In this document: piece by piece, positions 9,978 to 21,559 of the stretch
Numbering within the stretch: position 1 is the stretch's first letter
Layout: each line of letters opens with the position of its first letter
Assembly: GCA_951217055.1 (NCBI GenBank)
Contig: OX578286.1
Span: 31,812,720 to 31,876,719 of the forward strand
DNA: 64,000 nt
Source: Gerris lacustris
Lineage: Eukaryota; Arthropoda; Insecta; Hemiptera; Gerridae
Direction of reading: 5' to 3'
Notes under the pieces: model-generated
Database searches by the model: none
What the model saw: the letters and a program-made list of their open reading frames with translations, nothing else
Told to the model about the DNA's origin: nothing
Translations under genes and position numbers: made by a program

Positions 9978-10664
9978 GTTCTAAAATTGTATATCCTATT
10001 ATTCCTTAACAAAGCTTTCTAGCTAATGTAATGATTTATTTATCCATGTAAAAGAAACTGGATTAGTTTTTTTAAGAGAAAAATAAAAAAAATTTTAACT
10101 TCTAAAGGTTATTTTTTAAAGAGATGCAAACATTATATATAAAATTTAAATTTATTAGGAAAGATTTTTTTTTTTTTTTTTCATTTTTATGATTTCAATG
10201 TGGTAAATTCCTTAAGTTGTTCATTCATTTTCTTTTGTAAGTCTGAGATTAAAAGTGATAGAAACAAATTATATTTTTCCGTGGTAGGCTGTGAAATAGT
10301 AACTTTAGAGCCTAAAAGACATAGCTAAAATCCATTTTTTCATTACGTGGACTTAAAAAATCTTTTCATTACTCCTAGCTGTAAAGAAAAAATCTTTTAC
10401 GTCCTAGGAACTAAAAGATTTTTTATGTACGGCGGGTAGTTGTCAAAACTTCCGTTAGTACCGCTGCAGTCTTTGTAGAAATGCTTCTAGTACGATTAAA
10501 ATCCGCTAGATGTCAATGCGTTTTATTTATCTTTTCTTATAGTGTAACCTCTTTTTAAGGTTTCTTTTTTTAAGTCTTAAGTATGTACTAATATTTGTTA
10601 TTATTATATATTGATTAGCGATTAATATTTAATGTTTTTTCATTGTCTGCTACCTCGGAAAAAA
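9379..10664. other. T-rich region with one microsatellite, no gene seen
   Basis: Long T- and A-runs, a (TA)n tract at 9899-9977, and inverted CTAAAAGA/TCTTTT motifs near 10310-10425. No coding signature. Confidence 0.4.
9899..9977. repeat. (TA)n microsatellite
   Basis: About 36 TA units, preceded by a short CACACACA. Confidence 0.98.
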
Positions 10665-10802
10665 TAGCATATGCTACGCGACTGTGAAGTGTTTTTTCTT
10701 TACCTTGGCAATATTTACTGTCTCGCTTCGCTCGACAGTAAATGTAATTGCCGCGGTAAAGAAAAAACTCACTTCACAGCCTAGTAACATAATATACTAT
10801 TA
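10665..10802. mobile_element. Hairpin MITE-like foldback
   Basis: The arms CTGTGAAGTG...TTCTTTACC (10682-10704) and GGTAAAGAA...CACTTCACAG (10755-10779) pair almost fully. The inner stem ACTGTC/GACAGT flanks a CG-rich centre, TCGCTTCGCTCG. Weaker pairing continues outward to ATAGCATATGCTAC and TAGTAACATAATATACTAT. The CG-rich centre recalls the hairpins inside X1/X2 and element J. Confidence 0.7.
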
Positions 10803-11008
10803 TCTCCAGTAGGAAAAAAAAGTTATGATTTGGAATTAGTTTAGAGGGACTAAAACAGGTCTTTTCATCCCTGAACTCAAAAAGTAGGGAGAAAAAGTAA
10901 AAGTAGGGCGAAAAAGTAAAGTAGGACAAAAAAGTAAAGATTGCAACTTAATTATTTTATAAATAGTAGAAAATGTATGGCTAATGTAATGAAGTTGTTG
11001 AAATCAGG
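10803..11008. repeat. Short purine-rich spacer with 18-bp repeats
   Basis: Three degenerate copies of AAAAGTAGGGAGAAAAAGTA lie at 10878-10940. Otherwise unremarkable. Confidence 0.5.
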
Positions 11009-11478
11009 TTGGCGGCACTGCACTTTTTTGACCATGTTTATCTTTGTTTACAACATTATAACCTGCATCTAAATAACCTTCTATTTGAGTTTAATTCCAA
11101 TTCTTATTTGTTTTTAATATTGAATCTCTTATATCTGCTATTTAAAGTTCTAATAATTATTGTTATTTATTAAAATAATAAATAAAAACTGTGCTATGGA
11201 CGAAAATGTGTATTTTCTTCCTACTGGAGATAAAATATTGTATGTACCTCGTGAGTCAAGTGCCATTATTCCCCTCGCGATAGTTATCTCCCTCGGCTGC
11301 GCCTCGGGAGCTAATTAGAATTATTCCCTCGGCTGCGCCTCGGGAATTAAAGAGTCTAATTCTCTCGGCTTCGCCTCGGGATTTAGGGACCATGGTTCCT
11401 TCGGCTTCGCCTCAAGAACCAACTTTTTCGCTCAGGGAATAATGGCTTACTTTACTCCCTAGGTGCATAAATAACTAT
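11009..11478 (+). mobile_element. Family X repeat, copy X2
   Basis: Near-identical to X1, with one extra CTCGGCTGCGCCTCGGGA-type unit (about 36 bases). Its right end coincides with that of X1 (ATAAATAACTATT), which fixes the family's right boundary. The left boundary is TTGGCGGCACTG at 11009, if X1 is not cut further left. Confidence 0.8.
11196..11318 (+). pseudogene. Short frame retained in X2 (40 codons)
   Basis: Begins MDENVYFLPTGDKILYVPRE and reads on into the CG-rich hairpins before TAG. It is homologous to the frame at 188. No recognised domain; a possible transposon-protein N-terminus. Confidence 0.3.
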
Positions 11479-11550
11479 TATTGACGATGTTTTGCTTTCT
11501 AAACTGGATTAATAGAACTATTAAAAGAGGTAATTGTTTAAGGATATCGG

Positions 11551-11733
11551 GTGCGGTTTGATGAAGCTGCGCTTAAGAACCGAATGTTTGTTTGTCTCGC
11601 CGATGCTCCGGGTAAAGTCCGTACATCAAAGGAATTCGTCGTTTGTGCGCGCTCTTTGTGGACACTTTTTGAACTAACTCATTCAGAGTTTGCAAACAGT
11701 TTGATTTTTGGCTTGGAGAGTCGAAAAAGATGA
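11551..11733 (+). pseudogene. Isolated 60-codon frame upstream of a TATA promoter
   Basis: The frame has higher GC than its surroundings and a less AT-driven composition (DEAALKNRMFVCLADAPGKV near the start). It ends TGATAA about 110 bases before the TATA/initiator module. I do not recognise a family. It could be the C-terminal end of an element protein, or chance. Confidence 0.2.
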
Positions 11734-11842
11734 TAATTTATTGAATGAAAACATTAAATTTTTAAAAAAAAATAATTTTAGGGTTATCATCATTTATGAA
11801 AAAAAAGTATGTTTTTATCAAGGAGGCTGTGGTTTTTCTCCG

Positions 11843-11906
11843 TATAAATAGGTGTTGACACGTGAGAATTTTTCAGTCGTTCTTTAGATGTTTTGCGGTG
11901 AGTTCA
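11843..11906 (+). promoter_or_regulatory. TATA + initiator core promoter (retroelement-like)
   Basis: TATAAATA at 11843-11850 is followed by TCAGTC at 11873-11878. The initiator A lies 32 bases after the first T of TATA, the expected metazoan spacing. AGTTC at 11901-11905 fits the DPE pattern but is one base early. About 170 bases downstream is a hammerhead-like motif, as in terminal repeats of Penelope-like elements, so this is probably the promoter of a retroelement relic. Activity is not shown. Confidence 0.45.
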
Positions 11907-12010
11907 GGTCTTGGGTTAATATTTATTGTGTAGTAGCTTCTTAGATTTTTCTGTTTTGATAGTCATGAGTGTTTGTTTCATGAGTTTTTGTATTTCGTTT
12001 GTTTTTTAGG

Positions 12011-12050
12011 CCCCTGAAGAAGGTTTTAAGTAAAAACCGGAACGTCGGGA
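12011..12050 (+). ncRNA. Hammerhead-like motif of a Penelope-like element
   Basis: Layout: stem I arm CCC (12011-12013), CTGAAGA (12014-12020), stem II GGTTTT/AAAACC (12022-12027 with 12033-12038), then GGAAC, GTC, and GGG (12047-12049) closing stem I. This is the minimal hammerhead order, except that GAAA reads GGAA, which should abolish cleavage. Stem III would be minimal, as reported for Penelope-like ribozymes (family knowledge). Confidence 0.5.
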
Positions 12051-12098
12051 TTGTAAAATAGTGACGATTTTTGTGACCGAAACCTGAGTTTTGTTTAT

Positions 12099-12210
<112 letters not shown>

Positions 12211-13019
12211 TTGGGGCTGGAGCCCCCTTCTTCGCTCGTCAACCCTCAAAAGGCCGCCCGTTATCTAACGACTTTACTGCTTGGGGGGGGGGGGGGGGCT
12301 ATGTGCTCCTCCCCATTAGTTTAGGGGCAGCCCTTTGTGGAGGTCAAAGTGTAGCATAATGGCATTACATAATGGTAATGTTAAGTGTCGAAGAAAAAAT
12401 TATTATGAATAATGCAAGAAAAATGTAAAAGGAAAGAATATAATAATTCTACAAAAGGTAATATTCAAATTTGAGCGTCAGCTTCAGATAAAAATACAAC
12501 TACTAAGATTCGGAAGGTTCATTTTATTTTACAAAATTACTTTTTAGAGAAGTAGAAATAAAAGGAATGTTCTGACACATTTCCAATTTCTCATTATTTT
12601 CTTGCAGCATAAATAATAAAAAATTGTTTTATTTTGTTCGTTCATCTGATGTGTTATGGCAATCTCAAGGGGATTTGAAAATTGCACTTGTAATTGAGGT
12701 TGTCGTGTTATCGAGGGTCGTGTAAGCGAGGTTTTACTGTATAATGTAATCTTTCTATAGATTTTTTATATTACTATTTTTATTTGAAGAATTTATTATG
12801 TATTTTATAATATATTATGATAATGTAATAATATATGTTAATAATTAGATGTTAATAATTAGATGTTAATAATTAGATGTTAATTAGTGTTAATGATAGA
12901 TGTTAATAATTTTTTTTCGAGTATTATATACATTGTATTATAAATTTGATTTTTATATATGGTCGTAGAATATATTGCTATAAGAGAGTGGGAGGAGTAG
13001 GACTTCTAAATTAGAGCTA
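12211..13019. other. Mixed spacer, no gene recognised
   Basis: A GC-rich patch (12211-12345) has a 16-G run at 12283-12298. Further on there are four imperfect copies of TTAATAATTAGATG at 12838-12915. Confidence 0.4.
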
Positions 13020-13265
13020 ATATTCATTTTTCGATTTCGCCTTGGGATATGATTTTTTTTAACCTTTATGCAAATTTTTTTAGACTTCACTTGTGTGCAC
13101 TGCACAGACAGACAGACGACAGGCAAAAACCTCTTTAGGAAGAAAAAAATTTTTTTTTGGTGTCAGGGGACCTCCGAACGTGTAAATCCATTAACATATC
13201 AAAATCAAATTTTTGCGCCATCATAATCCTTTCTCTTTTTATGTACTACATATATGAGAAATTAA
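13020..13265 (-). mobile_element. Family K relic
   Basis: On the minus strand it shows the K order: a TTTCTC/GAGAAA stem region, ATTATGATGGCGCAAAAATT, then GGGGACCT-type and GTCTGTCTGTC motifs, and the cgAAATCGAAAAATG end. It is diverged, and the 3' end is not defined. Related copies are at 41250, 45677, 48820 and 50870. Confidence 0.5.
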
Positions 13266-13865
13266 CAAAAAGAACTACGAAATGCTATATTTATTTTTGT
13301 GGAAAGACAATTTAATTGGAACTTTAAAGAGAACTTGAAAACAAGTGAAAGCAGTCTGTTTGTCTCTTTAATCTCTGGCATTATAAGCCAAGAGGATTCT
13401 CTTACTCCGCTATGTCTTTTAGAATAAATGCTTTAATCTCCGGCTCCCCGTCTTTATGGTGAGGAAAACAGCGCGTACTCGCAAATACATCACCATTTCT
13501 CTCAAAATCCCCCCTCCCTCACCAAAAAGCCTGTTTTATAAGAGAAAATATTTTAAGGATTCATAATGATTATTTCCATTAGCTTTTTCCTTTTTATTAA
13601 ACGAAAATTGTCTTCAGGAAATTACACATCCTTGAAATTTTATACATAATATCACATCTTCCTTTTTCTTTTTTCTTTGTTATAAAACCGACTTGTTATC
13701 CTAAATAGAATATATTCATCTATCAAAATAGAAAAAAATGGATGACTGAGTACTTATGTGTAAAACTTAATTTCTAAGATGAATGATATTAACTTGAACT
13801 TTTATTAACTTTAAAGTATATGTTTAGTGGTTTGATCTAAACAATTTTACCCATCTTTATATTTT
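13266..13865. other. AT-rich spacer, nothing recognised
   Basis: Includes a GC-richer stretch near 13380-13530 with no frame or fold that I can support. Confidence 0.35.
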
Positions 13866-14449
13866 TACTACGTTTTTATTAGCTTGCTTTCTTGTTTGTT
13901 TGTTTGTCCGGTAGAAATCTGGCAATCGATTTCTAACTCACTTCCCGAATAGCTAGACATTTGAAACTTTTAGCATAGCTCAGAACACGATGACAATGCA
14001 TTATTTTAATACTTTTAGCCATCTTTCAGCAGAATTTAATTCGTTTTCTGCAAATGCTGCTGTACGGAAAGTTAGTTCGGAAAAAATCCGCACGTTTTTT
14101 TTATTTGTTTTGACATGACCCATATTTACGCAATCTTCATTTTGACGGGTCTCAAATTTGTGATGGATAAACATTGAATGACAGCAAAACAGGAAATATC
14201 GATTATATTATTTAAATTATTTCAAATATATCGATGGCACGCTTTAGATTTGGTGTTGGGGAGATCCGTTGTACAAAGATTTGTCCTTTAATAGGTTTAA
14301 GATCAGCTCTCTAGATGGTTGTCATTTATGTGAAGTAAATAAATTCGGAACTATTTTTTTTTTTTTCACTAACATTATATATTATATAACAATAACAGTT
14401 ATATTATCAACATTACATACGATTCAACAGAAAATTTAAAAACGTAGTA
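13866..14449 (+). mobile_element. TIR element E, copy E2 (inverted relative to E1)
   Basis: TACTACGTTTTTATTAGC to AAAACGTAGTA, 584 bases, aligned to E1 over its full length with few indels. Just outside the right end, TTTTTATCTTGAAATTATT is shared with the outer flank of E1, so the mobilised unit may be larger than the TIR-bounded piece. Confidence 0.72.
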
Positions 14450-14564
14450 CATATAAAAAAGTTCTTTTTATCTTGAAATTATTCAATTTTGACTTAATGA
14501 AAATAATTTAGTTAATTAAAATTTCTAAATTATGGTTCATTAAACAATTAGAAAAAAAATAGTC

Positions 14565-15100
14565 TATATATTAGTGTGGCACATAGGTTTCTCACGTCCT
14601 ATTTTGTATATTTCAATGATTTTATGCCTTTACGACCTATTATTGTTAAATTTCTTTAATCCCCTTAGATCTGTAAAAATTGTTTTGATTTCTTACATGA
14701 ATTAAATGATAAATTTAGCAAAATTCAAAAGGGTGCAGACGTTTGAAACTTATATGGGACCTATAAAAAACCTATAATAAATAATAGGTTAATTATGACC
14801 TGCGATTTAAATTCCAATAAAGCCGCCGAGGAATTTTTAATATATATGTGTAAATAAATGAATGTTTGTGCGCATTGTTGAAGAGAAACAAATGAGCGCA
14901 GAAGTTTGAAACATATATGGGACTAACAATGGACTAATTATGACCTACCATGCAAATTTCATTAAAATCAGACGTGTAGTTTTTTAGATATGATAGTTCG
15001 AAAAAATTGAGCGGAAGACAGACTCGTAACCAAAAATGTCTCCTGATGTCCGTAATTGATTTTTGTCTTGGAATTTGAAATCAGAGACATAAAAATGTTT
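14565..15100 (-). mobile_element. Family B element, copy B2
   Basis: Minus-strand B copy from GTGTGGCACATAGG (3' side) to CAGAGACATAAAAATGTTTT (5' side). It retains the AAACAAATGAGCGCAGAAG and CATGATAATTAGTCC-type blocks but lacks the 5' terminal hairpin. It lies beside E2, mirroring the B1-E1 order near 8 kb. Confidence 0.75.
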
Positions 15101-17218
15101 TCCGGTTCAGTTGGACCATATAAAATAGATTAAGTTAGTTTTAATCTTAACAATCTTATAAAGTAAAAATGTCTTAAAAAGAATTTAACAGAGTGATGTT
15201 CTTTACTTTGGAAGACTTACATTTCAAGATAAGAAACATTTTTCAAACAAGGTTATTGTAGGTTAGGTTAGATTACACTGAATATGTTTAAGATAACAGA
15301 TCAAACAAGAATACTAAGTTTAAATTAAATATAAATTTTACATTTAATTTACAAAATGCAATTTGTTCATCTGCAGTGAAAATCTTCAAGGTTCTCCTTC
15401 TGTTTCAAGAAACTTAATTTAAAGTTATAATTTTCTCAACATTTTTTTTTGCAGAATGTAACTAAATATATATAATAGAAGAACAAGTTTAATTAAAAGA
15501 GAAGTAAACATAATTAGACTTCATTTAGTTTTATCTATCAAGTATCTTTTTACTTTTAAACTACCTTGAAAAAATTAATTTTGCTTTTTTATTTTTATTT
15601 TTTAATTGAATTTGTTTCCTTTTGAATTTATCACAAACTGAATTTTTTGAAAATCACAAAGTAAAGCAATAACTCTTTAAAATAAGTAACTGAATAAGTG
15701 TCTTGTATTTTGAAGTGTCAGTAACTTTGGTATTAGGCTGTAAAATTTTCGAGTAAATTGCTCGTAAACTCTTACGAAAAGTTTAAACACCTTTTCCATA
15801 ACTTTACAGTATACGGCATTATTTAACAGTTTCCAAACCCAATGATGTTCCTCCTCTCTCATGTCATCTAGTTTCAACGTTATAAATGTTGAACCTTTTT
15901 AGATAATTTCTCTACCGCTCAAGTTATATTAATATCATAACTTTATAAAACTTGAATTAACTGACATTCATAATACATTTACATATATAAAATTTTTAAA
16001 ATTTTCAAACAACTCCAGAGTAAACTGCTCCAAAAATTTTCTAATAAAAGTTTATTTCGCTGAGTATAACTGTGTTTGAATCTAGATAATTCACCTTTTA
16101 CTCGTAAAAATTAAAAAAAAAAATGTTAGAACCATTTTCCAAACTCTTTGGAGTTTCCTAAATTCGTTTTAATTAATTCCATTTAAAAGGTCTGAGTAGA
16201 GTTAAAATGCGACCCCTGAGACAGGTTTTAAGATAATTCAATTTTATGTTGACACTTTACGACTTGAAATTCTCTCTGATACTATTAATCTTTTTACATT
16301 ACCCCAAGTGGTTATTCATTTATAACTACATTAGTATTTTATTATTTAATAAATTTCTTAATGAGTTTAAAGCTACTTTACATAATTTTGAATATAAGAT
16401 GTGAAAATATGGAGAGTAAAATAATTTTAATTTTATGACACATATAAGTTAAAGAGAGTACGTAATTTACATTTTGTTTTAATAAAATTAAGGAATTTAA
16501 TGTGCAATAAAGCCGTAATTTTAATAATGCTTAGAGAATTTCTAATTGAGTGTAATTAATTCTATAATAATTACCTTTTTTTTCAATGTTTTTCGTTGTA
16601 AAATTTATTATAAAGGAGAAAATATCGGTTCAACAAACTCATTATAAATATTTCAGAATCCGAAACAAGACTTGAATATTAGAAGTAAAGAGTCTTTAAA
16701 ATTTTAGAAGGATGGAACAATATTTTTTAGGGGAGGTGTAAAGGACAATTAAGGAGAAAGTTAAGGGGAAAGGACTTGGCTCCCCTATCAATAAAGTTAG
16801 CAGCAAATTAACCCCTTGACATCCATTACATATATAGTTAAGCTGGCCTAGCTCCCCCCCCCCCCCCCCCCCCCCGACGAACTGCCACCTATCGAAGTTA
16901 GTTAGACGGGGATTAATTAATAACATTTGAAATAAAATTATCTAGGTAAGGTGTTCTTGTATAAGCATTTTATCAAGTTGAATCGAATATATACCAATTT
17001 CAAGTAGATTAAATAATTTCTATATCGAGATATGAAAGATATTTTATTAAGAATAACACAAGATAAATCTGTAGTTATAATATGAAGCGTTAATCAAGAT
17101 CATCATGAAATGTAAAAAGAACTCACTATAGGCCCATCATCAGTGCCTAAACAAACAGTAATCATAATGTCAAAAAGGAAATCGAGACAGTTAAAACGAC
17201 ATAACAGTTATAAAAAAA
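15101..17218. other. 2.1 kb AT-rich region without recognised features
   Basis: Mostly unique, very AT-rich sequence with a long C run at about 16854-16875. Two short frames (66 codons at 15677-15877 and 76 codons at 16696-16926, both minus) show no domain. A small set of AACTCC/CTTTT repeats around 15700-16150 is too weak to call. Confidence 0.4.
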
Positions 17219-18069
17219 TACGTGTGGTGTCGCGGAAAACCCGGTAGGAACGCAGTTCCTTACATTTTTCATTAAATATAAAATCACACTGCTAAGTATG
17301 TATACATTGCTAACTACTTATACATGGCGGAGTTAGAAAAACGACAAAATTAAAAGTAACTAACTGTTTGTACCTAGTGGTGTTAAGGCAAAATTAAAAG
17401 AAAAACACTATTTGTATCATTAAATCAAGTGTCTTACAATAAATATGTATTGAATATTGAGAAAAAAGTTAATCATGATGAGTTTATAGTTAAAGAGTAT
17501 GTTTGTAGTTTGTCGGAAATAGGACTGTTTTCAACCTACCAGGCCTACTAATTTAAAATATTAAAAAATATATCTCATAAACGTCCCTACTCAAAAAACG
17601 CCTGCTTGTATCAGGTAGAAATTTTACATGCCTGTTTCAATTGTACTTTAGACGATGTGTAAGACGTTTTATTAAAATCGTTACGTTAGAACGTAAGATA
17701 TCTGTAAAAACGTTGTTTTCTTTATTTTAAACGTTTAGGACCGCTTTAATAAATTTAGCGATCTTTATAACTTCATAGCACTGTCGGTGTTCGTTTTACT
17801 AAACAAATTTATTCAAATAAGTTGTTTGTCTCTAAATAGATGAAGTTAGAATTTTTCCCGTCCTAAAATTCCAATTTTAAATTTGAAGCTTACGTTTAAC
17901 ATTGGCGGATAACATTGTCCAACGAACTCAGCCTGGGCATTGGTAAAATGAACATATATGTTCCAAATTTTAACTAACTCGGTCCTCTTTTACTCAAGTT
18001 ATCGTTCATCGGTCGATTTTTTAGGATTCACTCCCGGGCTCCAGAACGTGCCATAAGGAACTTCGTTCC
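17219..18069 (-). mobile_element. Family G Helentron-like element, copy G1
   Basis: Read on the minus strand it starts GGAACGAAGTTCCTTATGGC, itself a GGAAC-GAA-GTTCC hairpin. It ends with the inverted arm AAGGAACTGCGTTCC, then CCGGGTTTTCC and a degenerate hairpin before CCACACGTATTTTTT. The interior shares GATGAAGTTAGAATT, TTACGTTAGAACGTAAG and CCAACGAA blocks with G2 and partial copies at 32955 and 41654. Length is 851 bases; no coding capacity. Confidence 0.8.
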
Positions 18070-18652
18070 AATAAATAAAACGAATTATAGGAAATAAATA
18101 AAATATGCAAGGTAAATCAATAAAATAAGACACGAAGCTAAAGGTACAAAAAAATATTATTTAATAAGATAAGAAAGCCTACTGTAAAGTAAAAAAGATA
18201 TTAAAATATGGGAGTTTAGTGACAAACCAGCAACCGGTGTAAGACTGACAAGAGTCGACTGACGAGATCGATCCCATAGCTTTCGCTACCTTGGGTAAGC
18301 TCGGGAGCAAAGTGTATTTCCGTTTAATTAAATAAGTTTATATAAGACAAAGTTTATATAAGTAAATTTTGATGGATATATTTGAGAGAGAAAAGAGAGA
18401 GGTAGTCTCGGATGCATCTGACGTTACGATACACAAAGGCTGAATCAACTCTGAGGCTTTACTCTCTGTAAGATCATAAATTCTAATTAGAAGCAGGCTG
18501 GTGCTGCTACCTAGAGCCTAGCTAACCAATCAATATGCCTTTTACTGTGTTTTACGGCACTTTTTTTATGTTTAGCTTACCTAGAGTAAAATCCCTTAAG
18601 ACCCTTAGGCTAATAAATCTTTATAAAAACAAGATCCTTACCTATTTATATG

Positions 18653-18653
<1 letters not shown>
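18070..18653. other. Spacer without recognised features
   Basis: Contains ATCGATCCCATAGCTTTCGC around 18268 with no repeat partner seen. Confidence 0.35.
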
Positions 18654-18702
<49 letters not shown>

Positions 18703-18730
18703 TGTGTTTGTGTGTGTGTATGTATGAGTA
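18654..18730. repeat. (TA)n followed by (TG)n-like tract
   Basis: About 22 TA units, then interrupted TG/TGTATG repeats. Confidence 0.95.
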
Positions 18731-19012
18731 TGTATATAGTGTTCGTGAGTGATATTTTAAAAACAAAAAAAAATTAGAGATAAAAATAAGAAGCCACCGA
18801 GCTATTAATTAAACTTGTACAAAGTACAGGGTTTAAAATTAATTCAAAGTATAATATTGTGAGTAAAATGTATTTTAGGAAAGTTGACGTTAATTGCAAT
18901 CCTTAACTAAAATCGTAAAATGTTTAACTTTGTGTTAATGAAGATAAAATGAGAAATAAACATATAAATATGTTCCTCTAACGGGATTTGAACCATGGAA
19001 ATCTCTTATTAA

Positions 19013-19078
<66 letters not shown>
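19013..19078. repeat. (TA)n microsatellite
   Basis: About 32 TA units directly left of an inverted terminal repeat of element S. Confidence 0.98.
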
Positions 19079-19082
<4 letters not shown>

Positions 19083-19113
19083 ACACGAATAGGCAACTCC
19101 ATCCGTGGACATA

Positions 19114-19149
<36 letters not shown>

Positions 19150-19970
19150 TATGTCCACGGATGGAGTTGCCTATTCGTGTAAATTCCAAAAAAAATCAAT
19201 CACTCTTCATAAAATCGCCTGCTTGTTCTTAAATGAAGATTTATAGTATTACTTTTTGTTCAAAACCGTACAAGAGGAAACCGGTCCAAAATTTCAACTA
19301 TTCAAGAAAAAAGTATTGTTTATAATTTCTTTTAGATACTATTCCAAATTTATTTTTCGCATAAAAATGTCGATAACCAAATTTCAACCCCCCTGCCATT
19401 TATAAAAAGTAAAATTTGTCTGATTCTAATACATGAGGGATCGATTTAAAGGTCTCATTGAGAACATTAAAAGTTGTAAATTGCTTATTTTATAAAAACA
19501 ACATGAAAGCTATTAAAGTGTATTCATTCATGTTTGAAAATGTTTTTTTTTTTATTGAAGAAATAAATATTAAATACGATTTTCTTTATAAATGCTTTCA
19601 TAGTGTTTTAATAATGCAATACCTCAACTTTTAATGCACTCAATGAGACCTTTAAATCGGCCCCTTGTGTTAGAATTAGACAAATTTTACTTTTTATAAA
19701 TTACAGTGGGGGGGGGGGATTTTTGAAATTTGATTATCGACATTTTTATGCGAAAAATAAATTTGGAATAATATCTAAAAGAAATGATAAAGAATACTTT
19801 TTCCTCCAATAGTCGAAATTTGGACCGATTTCCTCTTGTTCGATTTTAGAAAATTGTACTTTCTGGGTACAGAGTACATTTTGAACAAAAAGTAATACTA
19901 CTCGAAAATTAAAATGTTTTGGAATTTTCACGTACAGGCAACTCCCGTGGACTGTATATTGTATATACAT
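19079..19970. mobile_element. Long-TIR element S with an extra inverted end
   Basis: The sequence CAGTATGTCCACGGATGGAG plus GTTGCC appears three times. It is inverted at 19079-19118, direct at 19146-19185 (the two facing each other across a (TA)n of about 13 units), and in diverged inverted form near 19925-19960. The 19140-19470 and 19640-19970 halves pair over some 300 bases (for example CGATAACC/ATTATCG, CTCATTGAGA/TCAATGAGACC). I infer a foldback DNA transposon next to a truncated head-to-head copy. A TA target would fit the (TA)n setting. Confidence 0.7.
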
Positions 19971-20459
19971 ACTTATATGAAAAGCTGTTTTTCACTTAAT
20001 ATTTAATAAGCTTTTAAACGACAGAGGTGATTAGATGATTTCTTTTTCACTTGATATATTGTAAACGATTAAACAAAAGGGGCTAGGAACAACAATTCGG
20101 AACAGTTGGACTTCTAACTTGAAGGCCCAATAAACTTAGTTATAAATGACAGAAGAGCTTCGAAGTCACGGCTCACTGTGCACGGACTTGAAACCGACTT
20201 GAAATCCCTCTTAACTTTGACTTTCAAGTTCTAGGGCAGGCTTATTATAATTAAGGGGTTCCGCGGCCTAATTTTCCCTAGATTTTCAAGCTCTACTGAA
20301 TATAAGGAACCACAAGCTTCCAAGTACTTGGTGCTGCGGTCCAACTCACACTAATTTAACAGAATTAACTCAACTTGCTACCTACATCAAATAATTCGTT
20401 ACATTCAATTTAATAAATAACTATTTAAATAACTAATTTAGTAATAATTCCTTTCCAGC

Positions 20460-21250
20460 AATAATAATTATATTATCGATTCATAAACAGTAATTACGAT
20501 TCCATTATACATTCCTATCTAATAATAACATTTGTGTTATATATTTATATCACTATTACCAAATTAACATTTCTATTATAAATTCCTCTCTAATAATAAC
20601 AATTGTGTTATATATTTATATCACTATTATCAAATTAACATTTCTATTATAAATTCCTCTCTAATAATAACAATCGTGTTATATATTTATATCATTATTA
20701 TCAAATTAACATTTCTATTATAAATTCCTATCTAATAATAACAATTGTGTTATATATTTATATCACTATTATCAAATTAACATTTCTATTATAAATTCCT
20801 ATCTAATAATAACAATTGTGTTATATATTTATATCACTATTATCAAATTAACATTTCTATTATAAATTCCTATCTCATAATAACAATTGTGTTATATATT
20901 TATATCACTATTATCAAATTAACATTTCTATTATAAATTCCTATCTAATAATAACAATTGTGTTATATATTTATATCACTATTATCAAATTAACATTTCT
21001 ATTATAAATTCCTATCTAATAATAACAATTGTGTTATATATTTATATCACTATTATCAAATTAACATTTCTATTATAAATTCCTATCAAATGATATCATT
21101 ATAAATTTCTATCTAATAATAACGATTCCATTATAAATTCCTCTTTAATACTATTTATATTATAAATTCTTATCAAATGATAACTACCACATTATAAATT
21201 TCTGTCTAATAATAACGATTCCATTATAAATTCCTATTTAATAATAACAT
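20460..21250. repeat. 71-bp satellite, 8 good units plus degenerate flanks
   Basis: The unit runs from TAATAATAACAATTGTGTTA to ATAAATTCCTATC, with phase starts at 20520, 20591, 20662 and so on to 21017. Identity between core units is very high. Degenerate units continue past element T to about 21560. Confidence 0.93.
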
Positions 21251-21257
21251 TTGTATT

Positions 21258-21394
21258 AGGTTTGTTCCAACCACACTTCAAACTGGTTTGAAACTGTCCG
21301 ACGCGTGCGCATCGGACCACACTTAATCGTTTTTCGCTAATGCGCATGAGTCGTACAGTTTGGAACTAGTTTGAAGTGTGGTTGGAACAAACCT
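21258..21394. mobile_element. 137-bp TIR element T inserted in the 71-bp satellite
   Basis: The outer arms, from AGGTTTGTTCCAACC to AAACT, are perfect inverted repeats of 27 bases. With mismatches, pairing extends to about 58 bases and a CGCATCGG/TGCGCAT core. Counting GG...CC as the ends, TATTA flanks both sides, and the satellite itself has a single TATTA at this point; this is a clean target duplication (or a TA duplication inside it). Superfamily not determined. Confidence 0.8.
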
Positions 21395-21559
21395 ATTATA
21401 ACTCCTTATCAAATGATAACGATCTCATTATATACTTCTATCTAATAATAACGATTCCATTATAAATTCCTATTTAATAATAACATTTATATTATAAACC
21501 CTTATCTAATAATAACAATTCCATTATACATTCCTATCCAATAATTACAATTCTATTGT

